Assembly (NCBI RefSeq): GCF_000420845.1
Contig: NZ_ATVS01000027.1
Coordinates: 1 to 50,678, forward strand
DNA length: 50,678 nt
Direction: 5' to 3'
Source of the DNA: Butyrivibrio sp. AE3009
GTDB taxonomy: Bacteria > Bacillota > Clostridia > Lachnospirales > Lachnospiraceae
The notes beneath the pieces were generated by a model, which was given only the letters and a program-made list of their open reading frames with translations, was not told where the DNA came from and made no database searches. Shown piece after piece: positions 8,001 to 17,436 of the stretch. Each line of letters opens with the position of its first letter. Within the stretch, counting starts at the first letter, position 1. The position numbers were made by a program, and so were the translations under genes.

Positions 8001-10349
8001 ATGACTTTAAGAGATGTAAAGATAAATGAAAGTGCAATAGTAACCGAAGTTGGCGGGGAGGGAGCTCTTCGCCAACATTTTCTTGATATGGGAGTGATCC
8101 CAGGCGCCAAGGTCAAGGTCGTGAAATATGCCCCCCTTGGAGATCCCATGGAGCTTCGTATCCACGGCTATGAGCTGACACTTCGCCTTGCCGATGCCGA
8201 GAAGATCCAGGTTATGAAGGCCAAAGAGAGCGAAGATGAAAGTGTCCGTAAGGCTGTGGAGGGCAATACATACTCCCATCCCGGCTTTGGTGAAGGCGGC
8301 AAGTATCATGACAAGAAGCATGAGAATCCGCTTCCCCAGGATACGGTCCTTACCTACGCCCTTGTGGGTAATCAGAACAGCGGTAAGACCACTCTTTTTA
8401 ACCGCCTCACAGGCTCCAATCAGCACGTTGGCAATTTCCCGGGAGTTACAGTTGACAGGAAGGACGGCGAGATCAAGGGCTATCCCAATACGCTGATAAC
8501 GGACCTTCCGGGAATTTATTCCATGTCCCCCTACAGCAGCGAGGAGATCGTATCCAGAAACTTTGTATTGGAGGACAGACCAAGGGCCATCATCAACATC
8601 GTTGATGCCACCAATATTGAGAGAAACATGTACCTTACCATGCAGCTTCTTGAGATGGGAATTCCCATGGTAGTTGCGCTGAATATGATGGATGAAGTCA
8701 GCGGCAACGGAGGTACCATCAAGATCAACCTTATGGAGGAAATGCTTGGAGTTCCCGTGGTTCCCATTTCCGCAGCCAAGGACAAGGGCATCGAGGAGCT
8801 GGTAAGCCACGCAATCCATATTGCCCACTATCAGGAGAAACCGCTTATCTACGATTTCTGTGATGAGAATGCCTACGGAGGCGCAGTTCACAGATGTATC
8901 CACGCTGTTGAGCACCTGATTGAAGACCATGCCAAAAGGGCCGAGATTCCCCTGAGGTTTGCGGCCACCAAGGTGGTTGAGGGCGACAAGCTCATTATGG
9001 ATAAGCTTAAGCTGGAAGAGAGCGAAGAGGTAATGCTTGAGAACATCATCGCTCAGATGGAAAAAGAGCGCGGCCTTGACAGAAGCGCAGCCATCGCCGA
9101 GATGCGCTTTGACTTCATTGAAAAGGTCTGCAGCAAGACCGTAGTTAAGCCTCATGAGAGCAAGGAACACGCAAGAAGCGAAAAAATAGATAAGTACCTC
9201 ACGGGTAAATATACTGCAATACCTTCCTTCATCATTATCATGGCACTGGTTTTCTACCTCACCTTCAACGTGATAGGAGCTTTTTTTCAGGGATTGTTAG
9301 AGACGGGAATTGATCAGCTGACAGGTGTTGTCAGTGACCTTCTCTTGGCTCATGGAGTTAACGAGGTTATTTACGGACTTATTATCGACGGAATATTTGC
9401 AGGTGTGGGCAGCGTCCTTAGCTTTTTGCCCATCATCGTCACATTGTTCTTCTTCCTGTCGCTGATGGAGGACAGTGGATATATTGCAAGAGTTGCCTTC
9501 TTCATGGACAAGGTGCTAAGGAGAATTGGTCTGTCAGGAAGAAGCATCGTGCCCATGCTGATAGGCTTTGGATGCACAGTTCCTGCGGTTATGGCCACAA
9601 GGACACTTCCCAGCGAAAGGGACAGGAAGATGACGATTCTTCTTACTCCTTTCATGAGTTGTACGGCCAAGCTTCCGATCTATGCATTCTTCGTTAATGC
9701 CTTTTTCCCGGGAAGAGGCGGACTAATCATAACAGGCCTCTATTTCCTTGGAATCCTTGTGGGAGTTCTGGTGGCCTTTCTTATGAAAAAGACTCATTTC
9801 AAGGGCGAAGCCGTTCCCTTTGTTATGGAACTTCCCAATTACAGGCTTCCCGGAGCAAGGAACGTGGGACTTCTTCTGTGGGAGAAGGCCAAAGATTTCC
9901 TTCAGAGGGCCTTTTCCGTCATTTTTGTAGCAACCATTGTAGTATGGTTTTTGCAGAGCTTTGACATTCACTTTGACCTGGTGAGTGATCCGGAGAATAG
10001 TATACTGGCCCTTGTTTCAGGAGGGCTGGCTCCCGTATTTGCACCTCTTGGACTTGGAGATTACAGAGTAGTGACAGCCCTTATTTCAGGCTTCATGGCA
10101 AAAGAGAGCGTGGTTTCAACTCTGGAAGTTCTCTTTGCTTCAGAGGGCGGTGTAACCGGTGCTCTCACCGCAGTTTCAGCGGGGACATTATTGGTATTTA
10201 GTCTTTTGTACACTCCCTGCGTTGCAGCCATTTCCACCATCAAGAGAGAGATGGGAGCAAAATGGGCTGTATTCACCGTTATATGGCAGTGTGCACTGGC
10301 CTGGGTAGTGGCATTTATCGTAAGGCTTATACTTGTGGCAGCTTTGTAA
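8001..10349 (+). CDS. feoB: FeoA-FeoB fusion, ferrous iron transporter
   Basis: This 782-residue protein imports Fe(II) across the cytoplasmic membrane. Residues 1-75 are a FeoA (SH3-like) domain, seen in LRQHFLDMGVIPGAKVKVV and GYELTLRLADAEKI. A G-protein domain starts at about residue 115, with G1 GNQNSGKTT (from G123), G3 DLPG, G4 NMMD and G5 SAAK. The C-terminal half is polytopic, with the FeoB gate motifs GFGCTVPAVMATR, LLTPFMSCTAKLPIYA and LLYTPCVAAISTIKREMG. FeoA and FeoB are usually separate genes, and fusions occur in Clostridia and Bacteroidetes. The ATG at 8001 has GGAG 7 nt upstream; an out-of-frame ATG lies at 7996. A Fur-like operator overlaps the promoter. No feoC or dtxR-like gene is beside it. 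Confidence 0.95.
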   Translation: MTLRDVKINESAIVTEVGGEGALRQHFLDMGVIPGAKVKVVKYAPLGDPMELRIHGYELTLRLADAEKIQVMKAKESEDESVRKAVEGNTYSHPGFGEGGKYHDKKHENPLPQDTVLTYALVGNQNSGKTTLFNRLTGSNQHVGNFPGVTVDRKDGEIKGYPNTLITDLPGIYSMSPYSSEEIVSRNFVLEDRPRAIINIVDATNIERNMYLTMQLLEMGIPMVVALNMMDEVSGNGGTIKINLMEEMLGVPVVPISAAKDKGIEELVSHAIHIAHYQEKPLIYDFCDENAYGGAVHRCIHAVEHLIEDHAKRAEIPLRFAATKVVEGDKLIMDKLKLEESEEVMLENIIAQMEKERGLDRSAAIAEMRFDFIEKVCSKTVVKPHESKEHARSEKIDKYLTGKYTAIPSFIIIMALVFYLTFNVIGAFFQGLLETGIDQLTGVVSDLLLAHGVNEVIYGLIIDGIFAGVGSVLSFLPIIVTLFFFLSLMEDSGYIARVAFFMDKVLRRIGLSGRSIVPMLIGFGCTVPAVMATRTLPSERDRKMTILLTPFMSCTAKLPIYAFFVNAFFPGRGGLIITGLYFLGILVGVLVAFLMKKTHFKGEAVPFVMELPNYRLPGARNVGLLLWEKAKDFLQRAFSVIFVATIVVWFLQSFDIHFDLVSDPENSILALVSGGLAPVFAPLGLGDYRVVTALISGFMAKESVVSTLEVLFASEGGVTGALTAVSAGTLLVFSLLYTPCVAAISTIKREMGAKWAVFTVIWQCALAWVVAFIVRLILVAAL

Positions 10350-10469
10350 ACTGACTATAGGACAAAAATTGAGAATACACTTTCGAAATATTTTACTTTT
10401 ATTTCTTAGAATCGCCATTTACAATGGTATAGGAAATTATTGGTAATATAGCACGGAGGTGTATTTTTT

Positions 10470-12935
10470 ATGCAGAAATGGGCAAGACTTCTTTATCAAC
10501 CCGGTGTGCCGCTCTACGGCGATACCAGAGTTACCGGAAGTAAGGAACATATAGATATATCCAAAAGAGCTGCTGATGAGGCAGTGGTTTTACTTAAAAA
10601 TGAGAACGATCTTCTTCCTCTCTCAGGTGATGCACCAGTTGCCATGTTCGGCAAGGCATCCTATGAGTACATTAAGGGAGGCGGCGGATCCGGAGATGTT
10701 TTTTGCAAATATATCCGATCCCTTTACGATGGACTTAAGGAGAGAGGCGTCAGAGTATATGAGCCTGTGATCGAGTATTACAGACAGGAGATAGAGAAGC
10801 AGTATGAGGCGGGAAGGGCTCCCGGAATGACCGCAGAGCCTGACCTTTCAGAGGATATGGTTAAGGGCGCCAGGAATTTTGCCGACACCGCCATCATTGT
10901 CATCAACAGATTCTCAGGAGAAGGCTGGGATCGCAGCAAGGTTGAGTCTCCAAGTGAGTTCAGCCCCTGGCCTGCAGCAACCAGCATGCCTACTCTTTCC
11001 GGTGAGGTTTTCCCTGATGGAGACTTCGTCCTTACCGCCAAGGAGAAGGAGATGGTATCCAAGGTCACAGCATCTTTTGACAGAGTAATTGCCGTTCTTA
11101 ATATTGGCGGAACTCTTGATCTTAGATGGGTAAAAGAGGATGCTAAGATCGGAGCAGCTCTCTACATGGGACAGCTCGGTATGGAGGGCGGACTTGCCAC
11201 AGCTGACGTGCTTCTTGGCAAGGTATGTCCTTCCGGAAGATTGTCCGATACCTTTGCAGGAACTCTTGAGGATTACCCTTCAACAGAAGGCTTCCATGAG
11301 TCCTATGAATACGTTGATTACAGCGAAGATGTATACGTTGGTTACAGATATTTTGAGACTGTTCCCGGAGCGGCAGAGAAGGTGGTTTACCCCTTTGGCT
11401 ACGGACTGTCCTATACCTCTTTTGACATGGAGGTTGTAGATGCTGCAGCGGTAAAAGAGGTTTCGGGACTTAAGAAGACTGTGAACGCAGCAGATTTTAC
11501 CGAGGGAAATGACGGATTCTGCTTCACTGTTAAGGTTACAAACACCGGAAAAGTAGCCGGCAAAGAAGTCGTTCAGCTCTATTACAGCGCTCCTCAGGGA
11601 CTTCTTAAAAAGCCCGCCAGGGAGCTTGGCGATTTTGCCAAGACCAGGGTTCTTGCACCCGGAGAAGCTCAGCTCCTTACTCTTTCTGTAAGTAAGTATG
11701 AGCTTAGTTCCTATGACGATCTGGGCAAGGTTTCAGATGCATCCTATGTGCTTGAGAAGGGCGTTTACAGCTTCTATATCGGCGAAAATGTAAGGAATCT
11801 TACGAAGACTGATTTTGAATTCAATAATGAGGAAGACAAGGTCATTCAGAAACTTTCTCACAAGCTTGCATCTGTGGAACTCAAGAAGAGAATGCTTGCA
11901 GATGGCAGCTTCGAGGAGCTCCCTGTAGGTGAGCACAAGGACATAAATACATGTATTTTTGAGAAGATGGAGCCCGGAACTGAGGAGGCTCTTGTACCGG
12001 CAGTTCGCGGAAGAGACAGCTATTTCCTTACTTATCCTTATAAGGAGGGGGCAAAGACTTTTGCCGAAGTTGCAGAAGGAAAAGTAACTCTTGATGAGTT
12101 CATGGCTCAGCTCTCCGATGAGGATCTGATCCACCTTTGCGGCGGTCAGCCCAACACCGGCGTTGGCAACGTATTTGGCTTTGGCAATCTTCCTGAGTAC
12201 GGAGTGCCCAATGCGGTAACTGCTGACGGCCCTGCGGGTGTTCGTATCCAACCTGAGACAGGCGTTAAGACAACAGCTTTCCCTTGTGCCACATCCCTGG
12301 CCTGCACCTGGAACAAAGACCTGGTGGAGGAAGTTGGATTTGCCGGCGGCGAGGAGCTCAAGGAGAACAACCTCTGCGTATGGCTCACTCCTGCCATCAA
12401 CATTCACAGAAGTCCTATGTGCGGACGTAATTTTGAGTATTATTCAGAGGATCCTTATCTTACAGGACGCCTTGCAGGTGCCATGGTAAGAGGTATTCAG
12501 AGAAACAATGTTGGTGCCTCCGTCAAGCATTTTGCCTGCAACAATAAAGAAACCAACAGAAAGCACTGCGACTCAAGAGTGTCTGAGCGTGCTCTTAGAG
12601 AGATTTATCTCAAGGCTTTTGAGATGATAGTTCACGAGTCTGCACCTTATACAATAATGTCATCCTATAACGTTATCAACGGAGAGCGTGCTTCAGAGAG
12701 TCATGACCTCATTACAGGAATCCTTAAGGAAGAGTGGGGCTTTACCGGATTTGTTACCACAGACTGGTGGACAAGGGGAGAGCACTACAAGGAGATCAAG
12801 GCAGGAAATGATCTTAAGATGGCCTGCGGTTTCCCTGAGCGTGTTAAGAAGGCTCAGGAAATGGGTGCAGTAAACCGCGCGGATTTCGAGCAGTGCGCCA
12901 GAAGAATACTGGCAACTATTCTGAAATTTGATTAA
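10470..12935 (+). CDS. Beta-glucosidase, GH3 family with permuted domain order
   Basis: This 821-residue cytoplasmic enzyme (no signal peptide) should hydrolyse beta-glucosides or oligosaccharides from the non-reducing end. The usual GH3 order is reversed. The alpha/beta C-domain comes first (residues about 20-320, with LLKNENDLLPL and GYGLSYTSFD), then a fibronectin-III-like domain (about 325-440, ending near SFYIGENVRNL), and the TIM barrel comes last (about 540-821). The barrel holds KHFACNNKETNR and the nucleophile Asp765 in FVTTDWW. This order is known from Butyrivibrio fibrisolvens BglA and relatives. GGAGG 10 nt upstream supports the ATG. The gene is convergent with an AraC regulator and their stop codons overlap. 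A DUF5107 protein lies beyond, consistent with a glycoside-use locus. Confidence 0.93.
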   Translation: MQKWARLLYQPGVPLYGDTRVTGSKEHIDISKRAADEAVVLLKNENDLLPLSGDAPVAMFGKASYEYIKGGGGSGDVFCKYIRSLYDGLKERGVRVYEPVIEYYRQEIEKQYEAGRAPGMTAEPDLSEDMVKGARNFADTAIIVINRFSGEGWDRSKVESPSEFSPWPAATSMPTLSGEVFPDGDFVLTAKEKEMVSKVTASFDRVIAVLNIGGTLDLRWVKEDAKIGAALYMGQLGMEGGLATADVLLGKVCPSGRLSDTFAGTLEDYPSTEGFHESYEYVDYSEDVYVGYRYFETVPGAAEKVVYPFGYGLSYTSFDMEVVDAAAVKEVSGLKKTVNAADFTEGNDGFCFTVKVTNTGKVAGKEVVQLYYSAPQGLLKKPARELGDFAKTRVLAPGEAQLLTLSVSKYELSSYDDLGKVSDASYVLEKGVYSFYIGENVRNLTKTDFEFNNEEDKVIQKLSHKLASVELKKRMLADGSFEELPVGEHKDINTCIFEKMEPGTEEALVPAVRGRDSYFLTYPYKEGAKTFAEVAEGKVTLDEFMAQLSDEDLIHLCGGQPNTGVGNVFGFGNLPEYGVPNAVTADGPAGVRIQPETGVKTTAFPCATSLACTWNKDLVEEVGFAGGEELKENNLCVWLTPAINIHRSPMCGRNFEYYSEDPYLTGRLAGAMVRGIQRNNVGASVKHFACNNKETNRKHCDSRVSERALREIYLKAFEMIVHESAPYTIMSSYNVINGERASESHDLITGILKEEWGFTGFVTTDWWTRGEHYKEIKAGNDLKMACGFPERVKKAQEMGAVNRADFEQCARRILATILKFD

Positions 12936-13777
12936 AGGACCGACTCTCTGTATTCCTGAGGAGTCATATTTACCTTTTTACGGAAGGTGGAGCAAAAGGC
13001 GCTTTCGCTGCCGAAACCAAGATGATAGCAGATATCCTTGCTGGACATGGTTGTGGTGGACAGCAGGTACTTGGCGTGGTTTATCTTGGTGGTTACGATG
13101 TAGTCGTGGGGCGTATATCCGGTCTCTTTCTTGAAGACTCGAAGGAAGTGATAGGGGCTGATGTTAGCTCTTTTGGCCAGATCTTCCAGAGACAGCTCCC
13201 CGGTCAGGTTGTCGTTTATGTAGGATACGATATCCTCTATGGCATCGCCTGAGCCGTTTATGTTCTCCGGTTTTACACCGGAGGTTAGAAGCTGCGTAAG
13301 AATATTTACAATCCAATTATTGAGGACAGCGTCATTGACCGATGAGCCGTTTTTGAAGGAAGTGTAGAGTTTATCTATGTACTTCTCGAAACGGTAGTTA
13401 GAGCTGAGGGTTATGACGCTGCCTTTTTCTTTGGTGATTTCCCCATAGTATCTGCGGGCAAGGCTGCCGTCAAAGTGAAACCACACCGCTTCCCAGCCGG
13501 TCTTGCTGCCGTAGGAGTGGGGGCCGTAGCAGTCTATGAGTACTATCTGCCCCTGAGCGGCGGTATAGGACTTGTCATTGATTTCTATAATACATTTTCC
13601 CTTTTTGATATACATGCACAGAAAGCTGTCGAAGGACTCCCTGTAGAGGTGATAGCCTGCTTCATATTTGAAATATCCTGTGATCGTGGGATAGAGGAAC
13701 AGATCACGGGTATTTGCGGCGGGAGTGTGGATGTAGTAATCGGAAACGGGGGATACAAGTTTTTCTTTTGAGTACAT
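12932..13777 (-). CDS. AraC-family transcriptional regulator with cupin sensor domain
   Basis: This 281-residue regulator has an N-terminal AraC-type cupin domain (residues about 30-150, with FLCMYIKKGKCIIEIN and IVLIDCYGPHSYG), which usually binds a sugar. The C-terminal half has two helix-turn-helix motifs: LSLEDLAKRANISPYHFLRVFKKETGYTP and MSSKDICYHLGFGSESAFCSTFRK, ending in the family signature MTPQEYR. Reverse-strand GAGG lies 7 nt before the ATG. It is divergent from the DUF5107 gene and convergent with the GH3 gene, which it probably controls; this is inferred from position. Its stop overlaps the GH3 stop by 4 bp (TTAA at 12932-12935), leaving no room for an intergenic terminator. Confidence 0.92.
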   Translation of the reverse strand: MYSKEKLVSPVSDYYIHTPAANTRDLFLYPTITGYFKYEAGYHLYRESFDSFLCMYIKKGKCIIEINDKSYTAAQGQIVLIDCYGPHSYGSKTGWEAVWFHFDGSLARRYYGEITKEKGSVITLSSNYRFEKYIDKLYTSFKNGSSVNDAVLNNWIVNILTQLLTSGVKPENINGSGDAIEDIVSYINDNLTGELSLEDLAKRANISPYHFLRVFKKETGYTPHDYIVTTKINHAKYLLSTTTMSSKDICYHLGFGSESAFCSTFRKKVNMTPQEYRESVL

Positions 13778-13903
13778 GGGGATACCTCAGCAATTTTTTT
13801 ATATCTGTGAGCAAATACATCTAATGAAATCTCGGAGATGACCGGGTATCATAATTGTAATGATGATGGCAATTTTTTGCAAGATACGAGGTGGTGGAGG
13901 AGT

Positions 13904-13998
13904 CGATGGGACGATTGCGAGTCAATGGGGACGGTTCTTTGTGACTCGCTTCGTGAGTCACAAAGAACCGTCCCCATTGACTCACAATCGTCCTCGTT
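13904..13998. repeat. GGGGACGGTT palindrome, copy 3
   Basis: This nearly symmetrical palindrome has arms 13904-13947 and 13955-13998 around GCTTCGT. Each arm has one core (13927-13936 forward, 13966-13975 reverse), a CTTTGTGACTC inner module and an outer module related to GAGGACGATTGTGAGTC. The block 13966-13998 is the exact reverse complement of 6462-6494 (33 nt). It lies in the divergent region between the AraC gene and the DUF5107 gene, 14 bp before the latter's ribosome site. Confidence 0.9.
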
Positions 13999-14027
13999 GA
14001 ATACTAAATAGCCGCAAGGAGGCTTAC

Positions 14028-17000
14028 ATGAGCAAAGTTAAGATATACGAGGAGTTAGTCACAATCCCTACCTACGAAGTGGGTCCCGCCGACAGGAATC
14101 CTATGTTCTTAGAAAAGAGGGTATATCAGGGGAGCAGCGGCAAGATCTACCCCTATCCCGCAACAAATGAGATCAGCAGAACCAAGAAAGATAAGCAGTG
14201 GAAGGCTGTTTTTCTCGAAAATGAATACATTAAGGTGATGATCCTCCCCGAGCTTGGCGGAAGGATTCAGAGAGCCTACGACAAGACCAATGACTATGAC
14301 TTTGTTTATTACAACAGGGTTATTAAGCCTGCCCTGGTGGGACTTACAGGCCCATGGATCTCCGGCGGAATAGAGTTTAACTGGCCGCAGCACCATAGAC
14401 CCACAACCTTCAGTCCTGTGGATTACAAGCTCACTGGGAATGCAGATGGCAGTAAGACCTTGCTGATCGGAGATGTGGATCAGATGTACGGCACCAAGTG
14501 TGTTACAGGTTTCACTCTTTATCCCGGCAAGGCCTATATCGAGGTAACTGGACAGCTCTACAACAGAACGCCGCTGCCTCAGACCTTCCTGTGGTGGGCA
14601 AATCCTGCGGTTTCCGTAAATGACTATACCCAGTCCATCTTTCCGCCTGACGTTCACAGTGTCTACGACCATGGCAAAAGAGATGTCTCCAGATTCCCAA
14701 TAGCCACAGGAACCTATTACAAGCATGATTACAGCGAGGGTGTGGACATATCGAGATATAAGAATATTCCCGTTCCCACCTCCTACATGGCTGAGAAGTC
14801 AGAGTATGATTTTGTCGGCGGCTATGATTACAGCAAAAAGGCCGGTCTTTTGCATGTTGCTGATCACCACATTTCGCCCGGCAAAAAGCAGTGGACCTGG
14901 GGCTGCGGCGACTTTGGCAAAGCCTGGGACAGGAATCTTACCGATGAGGACGGCCCCTACATTGAGCTGATGACAGGAATGTTCTGCGACAATCAGCCTG
15001 ATTTTGCATGGCTTAAGCCCTATGAAGAGAAGGTGTTCAAGCAGTACTTCATGCCCTACAAGGCAGTGGGACAGGTCAAGAACGCCGGCATTCACGGTGC
15101 TCTCAATATGGAACTACGTGACGGCGGAACTTCCCTCTATATCTGCGCATATGCAACTCAGCTCTATGAAGAAGCAGAGATTAACGCAACCTACAAGGGA
15201 GAAGTTATATTCAGGGAGAAAACTAAGCTTTCGCCCAATGACATATATGAAAAAGAGCTTCCGGTTAACATTGAGGATGAGTACCGTCTCAAAGTCAGCA
15301 TAATGGCAGAGGGAAAGGAACTGATATCCTATCAGCCCAAAGATCAGGGAATTCCCAAGCTCGCAGAGCCTGCAAAGGCAGCAAAGGAACCGTCAGAGAT
15401 ACTCACCAATGAAGAGCTGTACCTTACAGGGCAGCACATCGAGCAGTACCGCCACGCTACCTGGTCTGCAGACGATTATTATCTGGAGGGACTTAAGCGT
15501 GACTCCGGTGATACCAGGATAAACAATGCCTACGGACTTCTTTTGCTGAGAAGAGGGCGTTTTGCCCTTTCCGAGAAGTATTTCCGGGCGGCTATCGATA
15601 GACTGACACTTATGCATCCCAGCCCATTCCACAGCGAAGCATACTATAACCTGGGGCTTAGCCTTTTTTACCGGGGAAAATATGATGAGGCCTTCGATAC
15701 CTTCTATAAGGCAATCTGGGTAAAGGAGCTCCAGGAGGAAGGATTCTACTATCTGTCTGCAATAGCCTGCAGAAGAGGAGAGTACGAGGAGGCGCTTGAT
15801 TTCATTGAAAAAGCACTTGTGAGAAACACCCACAGCATTAAGGCAAGGGCGCTGAAAGCCATGCTGCTTGTGAGGCTCGGAAGGATGGAAGAAGCTAATA
15901 ATTGGATAAAAGAGAATCTCAAGATCGACGCCTTTGATTATGTATCAATCTATGCAGGTGTGCTTGCGGGGATGTGTGATGAAGCTTATCTTCATAAGCT
16001 CTCAAGGGATTTCCATGAAACATATCTGCAGATGGCCAGGGATCTGGCGGAAGCCGGGCTCTACGACGATGCACTGAAGGTGCTGGATTACAGTGGCTCC
16101 GATCATCCGATGATTCATTACTATAGGGCATATTATCTCAGTAAGCTTGGTTGTGATAATGAGGCACAGGCGGAGCGTGATCTTGCAGAGAAGGCAGATC
16201 CTTATTGCTGTTTCCCAAATAAATTTGAGGACATCGCAGTGCTGGACATTGATGCACCGAGGGCCATGTATTATCTTGGATGCCTCTACTATGACAAGCT
16301 CCAATATGATCTCGCAATCGAACTCTGGGAGAAGGCTGCAGCCAAGGATGACACGTTCCCAACTCTTCTTCGCAATCTCTCCATCGCCTATTACAACAAG
16401 CGCGGTGACAAAGATAAGGCAAAGAAGTGCCTGGAGCGGGCATTTGAGCTGGATACCTCAGATGCAAGAGTGTTTATGGAGTTAGACCAGCTATATCAAA
16501 AGCTCGGGATATCCTTAGAGGATAGGCTTGCAAATTTCCATAAACATATAGAACTTATTCAGAAAAGAGATGATCTCTACACCGAATATGTAACTCTTTT
16601 GAATGACATGGTCAGGTACGAAGAAGCTCATGACCTTATATCCTCCCACAGCTTCGGAACCTGGGAAGGAGCAGAGGGCAAGATTACAACCCAGTTCAAG
16701 GTAAGCCTCCTGCAGCAGGCCAAGAAGCTTCTTGATAATGTTCAGAAGGAAGCTGAGACGAAGGAAGAGCTGGATGCTGAGATGTGCATACAGATAAAAA
16801 GGCTTCTCCAGGAAGCTCTCTCATATCCTGAAAACCTGGGGGAAGGACGCCTTGAAGGCACCAAAGACAACAATCTATATTATTACCTTGGAACTACCTT
16901 CGAACTAATGGGGCAACCTGAGAAGGCCAGGGAAGCCTACCTGAAGGCAACCCTGGGAGCTCAGGAAGTAGCCGGCGTCATGTACTACTACGACCAGCCC

Positions 17001-17348
17001 GCCGACATGATCCTCTATCAGGCCCTTGCCCTTGAAAAACTCGGCAGAAGGAGCGAAGCCAATGCCCGCTATTATCGCCTTCTCGACTACGGCGAGCAGC
17101 ACCTTCGCGACACCTTCAAGATGGACTACTTCGCAGTCTCAATGCCCGACATGTCCGTCTTCGATGCCGACATGACCTTGAAGAACCGCGCCCATTGCTA
17201 CTACCTCATGGGTCTTGCCAACCTTGGCCTTCATAACCCCGCCACCGCCGCAGAACTCTTCCGCCAAGTCCTCGCCATAGACAACACCCACCAGAACGCC
17301 ATCCTCTACCTCAATCTCGCCGTCATATCTAAAGACACAGAATCTTAA
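14028..17348 (+). CDS. DUF5107 and TPR-repeat protein
   Basis: This 1106-residue protein has no signal peptide and should be cytoplasmic. Residues about 40-340 form a DUF5107 domain, recognised by VMILPELGGRIQRAYDK, GPWISGGIEFNWPQHH and FLWWANPAVSV; this fold is related to galactose mutarotase and often accompanies glycoside hydrolases. From about residue 465 to the end there is a long array of tetratricopeptide-like helices (for example AYYNLGLSLFYRGKYDEAFDTFYKA), giving a superhelical scaffold. The enzyme activity, if any, is not established; a role in binding or processing sugars near the GH3 enzyme is inference. The ATG has AAGGAGG 6 nt upstream. The repeat palindrome lies just upstream and would fold in the 5' leader if transcription starts before it. 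Confidence 0.85.
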   Translation: MSKVKIYEELVTIPTYEVGPADRNPMFLEKRVYQGSSGKIYPYPATNEISRTKKDKQWKAVFLENEYIKVMILPELGGRIQRAYDKTNDYDFVYYNRVIKPALVGLTGPWISGGIEFNWPQHHRPTTFSPVDYKLTGNADGSKTLLIGDVDQMYGTKCVTGFTLYPGKAYIEVTGQLYNRTPLPQTFLWWANPAVSVNDYTQSIFPPDVHSVYDHGKRDVSRFPIATGTYYKHDYSEGVDISRYKNIPVPTSYMAEKSEYDFVGGYDYSKKAGLLHVADHHISPGKKQWTWGCGDFGKAWDRNLTDEDGPYIELMTGMFCDNQPDFAWLKPYEEKVFKQYFMPYKAVGQVKNAGIHGALNMELRDGGTSLYICAYATQLYEEAEINATYKGEVIFREKTKLSPNDIYEKELPVNIEDEYRLKVSIMAEGKELISYQPKDQGIPKLAEPAKAAKEPSEILTNEELYLTGQHIEQYRHATWSADDYYLEGLKRDSGDTRINNAYGLLLLRRGRFALSEKYFRAAIDRLTLMHPSPFHSEAYYNLGLSLFYRGKYDEAFDTFYKAIWVKELQEEGFYYLSAIACRRGEYEEALDFIEKALVRNTHSIKARALKAMLLVRLGRMEEANNWIKENLKIDAFDYVSIYAGVLAGMCDEAYLHKLSRDFHETYLQMARDLAEAGLYDDALKVLDYSGSDHPMIHYYRAYYLSKLGCDNEAQAERDLAEKADPYCCFPNKFEDIAVLDIDAPRAMYYLGCLYYDKLQYDLAIELWEKAAAKDDTFPTLLRNLSIAYYNKRGDKDKAKKCLERAFELDTSDARVFMELDQLYQKLGISLEDRLANFHKHIELIQKRDDLYTEYVTLLNDMVRYEEAHDLISSHSFGTWEGAEGKITTQFKVSLLQQAKKLLDNVQKEAETKEELDAEMCIQIKRLLQEALSYPENLGEGRLEGTKDNNLYYYLGTTFELMGQPEKAREAYLKATLGAQEVAGVMYYYDQPADMILYQALALEKLGRRSEANARYYRLLDYGEQHLRDTFKMDYFAVSMPDMSVFDADMTLKNRAHCYYLMGLANLGLHNPATAAELFRQVLAIDNTHQNAILYLNLAVISKDTES

Positions 17349-17349
17349 C

Positions 17350-17378
17350 TTGCGTACATAGGGCGAATATTGTAATAT
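17350..17378 (+). promoter_or_regulatory. Sigma-70-type promoter for the NERD-J gene
   Basis: TTGCGT at 17350-17355 and TAATAT at 17373-17378 are separated by 17 bp. The predicted leader to the ATG at 17437 is about 50 nt. Confidence 0.5.
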
Positions 17379-17436
17379 AACAGAAGATTTTTTGAGAGAG
17401 AATTTGAGGGGAAAGTAATGTGGAGGAGTGAGAGAA

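Noticed and set aside
8007..9170. Reverse-strand open frame of 387 codons opposite feoB
   Set aside because: It is a shadow of a certain gene with no family features and no ribosome site.
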